This document shows, in pieces, positions 61,076 to 64,000 of a stretch of 64,000 nucleotides of DNA; the stretch's first letter is position 1, and each line of letters opens with the position of its first letter. The notes under the pieces are model-generated. The model did not search any database, was not told the origin of the DNA, and saw only the letters and a program-made list of their open reading frames with translations. A program made the position numbers and the translations under genes. Source of the stretch: Rhizobium hidalgonense. GTDB taxonomy: Bacteria; Pseudomonadota; Alphaproteobacteria; Rhizobiales; Rhizobiaceae. The stretch is from assembly GCF_002914525.1 (NCBI RefSeq), contig NZ_LODW01000070.1:248001-312000 (forward strand), read 5' to 3'.

Positions 61076-61822
61076 ATGGTTGGAAACCTTCTGCTTCGCG
61101 GCATGCTCGCGGGCCTGATTGCTGGCATCCTGGTTTTTGCCTTCGCCCATACCTTCGGCGAGCCGCTGGTCGATGCGGCGATCGCCTTCGAGGAGGCGAG
61201 CGCAAAGGCTGCCGGCGAAGCTGCCGAACCTGAAATCGTCAGCCGCGCCACACAGGCCGGTCTCGGCCTTTTCATCGGCGTCATGGCCTATAGCATCGCC
61301 GTCGGCGGGCTTTTTTCGCTCGCCTTCGCGTTCCTGCACGGCCGCCTCGGCCGCCTTTCGCCGCGCGGAACCTCTGCCGTCATCGCCATTGCCGCCTTCG
61401 TGGCGATCGTCCTCGTTCCCGGCATCAAGTATCCGGCCAACCCGCCGGCGGTCGGCAATCCCGATACGATCGGCGTCAGGACGGAACTGTTCTTCCTGAT
61501 GATCGTCGTTTCGCTTGCCTCGCTGATTGCGGCGGTTGCGCTTTCTCGCCGCCTTGCCGGCCGCTTCGGCCTGTGGAACGGCGCGATCATCGCCGGCTTC
61601 GCCTATCTCGTGTTCATCGGCGCCGTCCTCTATCTGCTGCCGCCGATCAACGAGGTGCCGGAGAATTTCTCGGCGATGGTGCTCTGGCGGTTCCGCACGA
61701 CCACGCTCGGAATGCATGCGATCCTTTGGGCAGCGCTCGGTCTTGTTTTCGGAGCGCTGGCCGAACGGCGGCTTGCCGTGAAGGGTGGGCAACGAGGACA
61801 GCCGGCAAAGGCATTTCACTGA
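61076..61822 (+). CDS. cbtA: Cobalt transporter subunit CbtA
   Basis: 248 residues, about six membrane helices, starting 12 bases after cbtB. N-terminal LLRGMLAGLIAGILVFAFAH and the central LGLFIGVMAYSIAVGGLFSL are typical of CbtA. Co-transcribed with cbtB behind the riboswitch. Confidence 0.93.
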   Translation: MVGNLLLRGMLAGLIAGILVFAFAHTFGEPLVDAAIAFEEASAKAAGEAAEPEIVSRATQAGLGLFIGVMAYSIAVGGLFSLAFAFLHGRLGRLSPRGTSAVIAIAAFVAIVLVPGIKYPANPPAVGNPDTIGVRTELFFLMIVVSLASLIAAVALSRRLAGRFGLWNGAIIAGFAYLVFIGAVLYLLPPINEVPENFSAMVLWRFRTTTLGMHAILWAALGLVFGALAERRLAVKGGQRGQPAKAFH

Positions 61823-61830
61823 AAGCATCG

Positions 61831-61858
61831 AGGGGCGCCGCTCTTTTGTGGGCGCCCT
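61831..61858 (+). terminator. Possible terminator after cbtA
   Basis: AGGGGCGCC and GGCGCCCT pair around a CTCTTTTGTG loop, 9 bases after the cbtA stop. The T-run downstream is weak (GAACTTTTC). Confidence 0.5.
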
Positions 61859-61875
61859 GAACTTTTCGGGCGATC

Positions 61876-62505
61876 ATGAAAAGCGATAGAACCAGACCAT
61901 TTCCGCTGGCGGCATTTGCCGTCGCCGCATTCTGTGTCCTTGCGGGGAATGCCTTTGCCCATGGCAGCGGCGCCGGCGGCAGCCGTGCCGGCCTCGATAT
62001 CCCGGAAATTGCTCATGGCGAGATGGCTGTCATATCCGACTATCGCAGTCGTATCATCGAGCTTGCATCCCGCGCAGTCGATACGAACGAGCCGTTCCGG
62101 CGGGTGCTGAACTATGCCGAAATCCAGTATTCCTACTGCCTTTGGGGCAGGGTGCCGGGCAGCGTGACGGACGAGGAAAGTCCGTTCAACGAATGCACCC
62201 ATGCTTATCTCGCAGCAGCCAAGGCCGTATTGTTTTCGATGCGCGAGATGCCGCGGGAGGCTGTTGCTGCGGGTGAACTCATTTCCGCCGTCGATGCCGA
62301 TATGGTGCGGCGCGGGCTTGCGCTCGTCACCTGCCAATTCAGCGGCCAGGCTTTCAACACCGCCGATGTCGTCAAGCCACGCTGGAGCGGGATACCGTTT
62401 CATGCCGCCAGCATGGCGTTGCTGACGGCGTTTGCTTCTTTGCTCGTATTTGCAGTCTTCGGGCTTTGCCGTTTGCTGCGGCCGACGGCTCAGTCGTCGG
62501 AATAG
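61876..62505 (+). CDS. Exported hypothetical protein with C-terminal membrane helix
   Basis: 209 residues. Signal peptide (PLAAFAVAAFCVLAGNAFA), a periplasmic region with a YCLWGRVPGSVTDEESPF segment, and a C-terminal membrane helix (ALLTAFASLLVFAVFGLCRL). Three cysteines in the periplasmic part. I do not recognise the family. It lies 53 bases after cbtA and could be the third gene of the B12-controlled operon if the weak terminator is read through. Its end overlaps the sulfite-oxidase-type gene by 16 bases. Confidence 0.7.
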   Translation: MKSDRTRPFPLAAFAVAAFCVLAGNAFAHGSGAGGSRAGLDIPEIAHGEMAVISDYRSRIIELASRAVDTNEPFRRVLNYAEIQYSYCLWGRVPGSVTDEESPFNECTHAYLAAAKAVLFSMREMPREAVAAGELISAVDADMVRRGLALVTCQFSGQAFNTADVVKPRWSGIPFHAASMALLTAFASLLVFAVFGLCRLLRPTAQSSE

Positions 62506-63152
62506 CGCTGCTCGCGCCACGGATCGCCAAGCATGTGGTAGCCGTTCTTTTCCCAGAAGCCGGCTTCGTCGTCCGGGATCAGCTCGATGCGGCGCAGCCA
62601 TTTAGCGCTTTTCCAGAAATAAAGATGCGGCACGACGAGGCGCATCGGGCCGCCATGGTCCGGCGTCAGGGGCAGGCCTTCCCAGGAGGTCGCAAGGATC
62701 GCGTCCTCGGCGGCGAAATCGGCAAGCGGCAGATTGGTCGTGTAGCCGTCGTAGCTCGTCAGCATGACGTAAGCTGCCTCCGGTTTCGGAATGGCGCGGT
62801 CAAGCAGATCGCGCGTCGAAACGCCTCTCCATTTGTTATCGTAGCGCGACCATGTGGTGACGCAGTGAATGTCGCTGACCCTGGTGCTCTGCTCGATCGC
62901 CTGGAAATCGCCCCAGGTGAGGGTGAGTGTCGTTTCGATCAGTCCGCGCACTTCGAGCCGCCAGCTTTCGGTGGCGATGACCGGCTGCTGGCCAAGATCG
63001 AGCACCGGCCAGTTCTTGACAAGGTGCTGGCCGGGCGGCAGGCGATCGGCTTCAGGACGGCTGATACGGCCGGTCAGGAACTTGCCCTCCGCCGCCCAGC
63101 GACGCTTGGAGCTGGTGAGCTTGCTGTCGGCGGGCGTGTTGTCGTCGCTCAT
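62490..63152 (-). CDS. Sulfite-oxidase-family molybdopterin protein
   Basis: 220 residues from ATG 63152; the longer frame upstream is rejected. Oxidored-molyb domain with the Mo-ligand Cys in IHCVTTWSR near residue 96, the GVSTRDLLDRA segment and the late GGPMRLVVPHLYFWKSAKW. There is no Tat or Sec signal and no heme or dimerisation domain, so it is a short, probably cytoplasmic member whose electron partner and substrate are unknown. Confidence 0.88.
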   Translation of the reverse strand: MSDDNTPADSKLTSSKRRWAAEGKFLTGRISRPEADRLPPGQHLVKNWPVLDLGQQPVIATESWRLEVRGLIETTLTLTWGDFQAIEQSTRVSDIHCVTTWSRYDNKWRGVSTRDLLDRAIPKPEAAYVMLTSYDGYTTNLPLADFAAEDAILATSWEGLPLTPDHGGPMRLVVPHLYFWKSAKWLRRIELIPDDEAGFWEKNGYHMLGDPWREQRYSDD

Positions 63153-63303
63153 GATTGGTTCCCTTGCGATGCAGCAATAGGATATCGGCCCTCGACGGGT
63201 GTCAAGTTTCGACGGCCCTTGGAAATCACCGTCGGTGTTATTAGACTTGGACCGTCGGGTATGCCTCGCTGGGGAGTGGAGGCGGAAAGGGGAGGAGCCG
63301 GAT

Positions 63304-64000
63304 CTGTCTTTGCGATATCGTGCGATAGCTGCGTTGCTGGTGGTACCGCTGATCATCTTCGCCTTCTTCACCTATGGAAGCGCGATCGCGACGCGCGCCT
63401 ATATGGGGGAGGCCTCGGCCCAGGCGGGAACGGCGCTGCGCCTTGCCGTCTCGGCGCTCAGCGGTCACCTCAATCGCTACGAGGCGCTGCCGGCGCTGAT
63501 TGCCGATCACGAGAATATCAAGGAACTGGTGAGCGCGCCCGACGACTCAGCCTTGCGCGATGCAGCTAATCTCTATCTCAAAGAGATCAACGGGCTGCTG
63601 AAATCCTCCGATATTTATGTGGTCAAGCCGGACGGCGAGACGATCGCGGCCAGCAATTACGACGGACCGGGAAGCTTCGTCGGACAGAATTTCAGCTACC
63701 GGCCCTATTTTCAGGACGCGATCGAAGGCCGGCAGGCGCGGTTCTATGCGCTCGGCACCACCTCGCTGAAGCGCGGCTATTACTTCGCAGCTCCGATCCG
63801 GACCGGCACGGATATTGGCGGTGTCATCGTCTTCAAGGTCGATATCGACATGATCGAATCCTCCTGGGGTGGCGGCGAATACAAGATCTTCGTCTCCGAT
63901 CCGGAGGGCATCATCTTCATGTCCGGCAGCCCGGAATGGCTTTACGGCGCAATCCTGCCGCTGACGGCCGACCGCATCGCACGCACGCAAGCTTCGCGGC
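63304..64000 (+). CDS. DctB-like sensor histidine kinase, N-terminal part
   Basis: Runs off the right end; about 232 residues are present. No ATG is available in frame: CTG 63304 (GGGGAGGAG seven bases ahead) or TTG 63310 are the likely starts. A membrane helix (AIAALLVVPLIIFAFFTYG) precedes a PDC/cache sensor domain with SSDIYVVKPDGETIAASNYD, SFVGQNFSYRPYFQDAI and TTSLKRGYYFAAPIR, closely resembling the C4-dicarboxylate sensor DctB. The kinase domain lies outside the window. No dctA is adjacent, so a paralogue is possible and no symbol is given. Confidence 0.78.
   Translation, partial: MSLRYRAIAALLVVPLIIFAFFTYGSAIATRAYMGEASAQAGTALRLAVSALSGHLNRYEALPALIADHENIKELVSAPDDSALRDAANLYLKEINGLLKSSDIYVVKPDGETIAASNYDGPGSFVGQNFSYRPYFQDAIEGRQARFYALGTTSLKRGYYFAAPIRTGTDIGGVIVFKVDIDMIESSWGGGEYKIFVSDPEGIIFMSGSPEWLYGAILPLTADRIARTQASR

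Noticed and set aside
62466..63569. Rightward 367-codon frame ending in the DctB-like gene region
   Set aside because: Antisense to the sulfite-oxidase-type gene and out of frame with the PDC sensor domain.

Overview
The window reads as chromosome of a Rhizobium of the R. etli / R. leguminosarum type. The evidence is high-GC coding DNA with alphaproteobacterial gene sets (acvB, sqdBDC, ybgC-tolQRAB-pal-cpoB, serC-serA, cbtBA behind a B12 riboswitch), CtrA-type TTAACCAT boxes and a family of small palindromic intergenic repeats. The species call is inference from gene content; no database was consulted.

Left part (1-36411). The 3' end of acvB is followed by DinB-like, NUDIX and Tat-secreted metallophosphoesterase genes. 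The ruvC-ruvA-ruvB repair operon comes next, interrupted by an AbrB/PIN toxin-antitoxin pair. Then come a chemoreceptor, a flavin monooxygenase-like gene, yebC, a frameshifted secreted-protein gene, folate and phosphodiesterase genes, and the sulfolipid operon sqdB-sqdD-sqdC. The envelope cluster ybgC-tolQ-tolR-tolA-tolB-pal-cpoB runs into tilS, ftsH and glmM. A beta-barrel outer membrane protein with a full CtrA box, serC (structured leader), serA and mnmA complete this part.

Mobile element (36438-47694). An 11.2-kb element sits in the 3' half of a CAT-anticodon tRNA (tRNA-Met), bounded by perfect 51-bp direct repeats. From the right end it carries a tyrosine integrase, a Zn-finger protein translationally coupled to it, an AlpA-like excisionase, and a leftward phage-like operon: a replication O-like protein, a DUF3102-like protein and a prohead-protease/major-capsid fusion. 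No terminase, portal or tail genes are visible, so it looks like a capsid-carrying phage satellite or a decayed prophage. At the opposite end a low-GC, tightly packed three-gene cassette encodes a STAS-GHKL ATPase, a small STAS-like (DUF4325-type) protein and a membrane-anchored protein. This cassette is the best candidate in the window for an undescribed system, possibly a partner-switching defence or signalling module.

Right part (47695-64000). A VCBS-domain protein is followed by a leftward pobA-livJHMGF unit (4-hydroxybenzoate hydroxylase plus a branched-chain-amino-acid-type ABC importer) with a divergent AraC-family regulator. Next are ackA, a wrecked Pit phosphate transporter gene, a GGDEF-EAL protein, a tiny membrane protein and a histidine phosphatase with an altered RHG motif. 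A strong promoter and cobalamin riboswitch drive cbtB-cbtA. The window ends with a secreted protein, a sulfite-oxidase-family protein and the start of a DctB-like sensor kinase.
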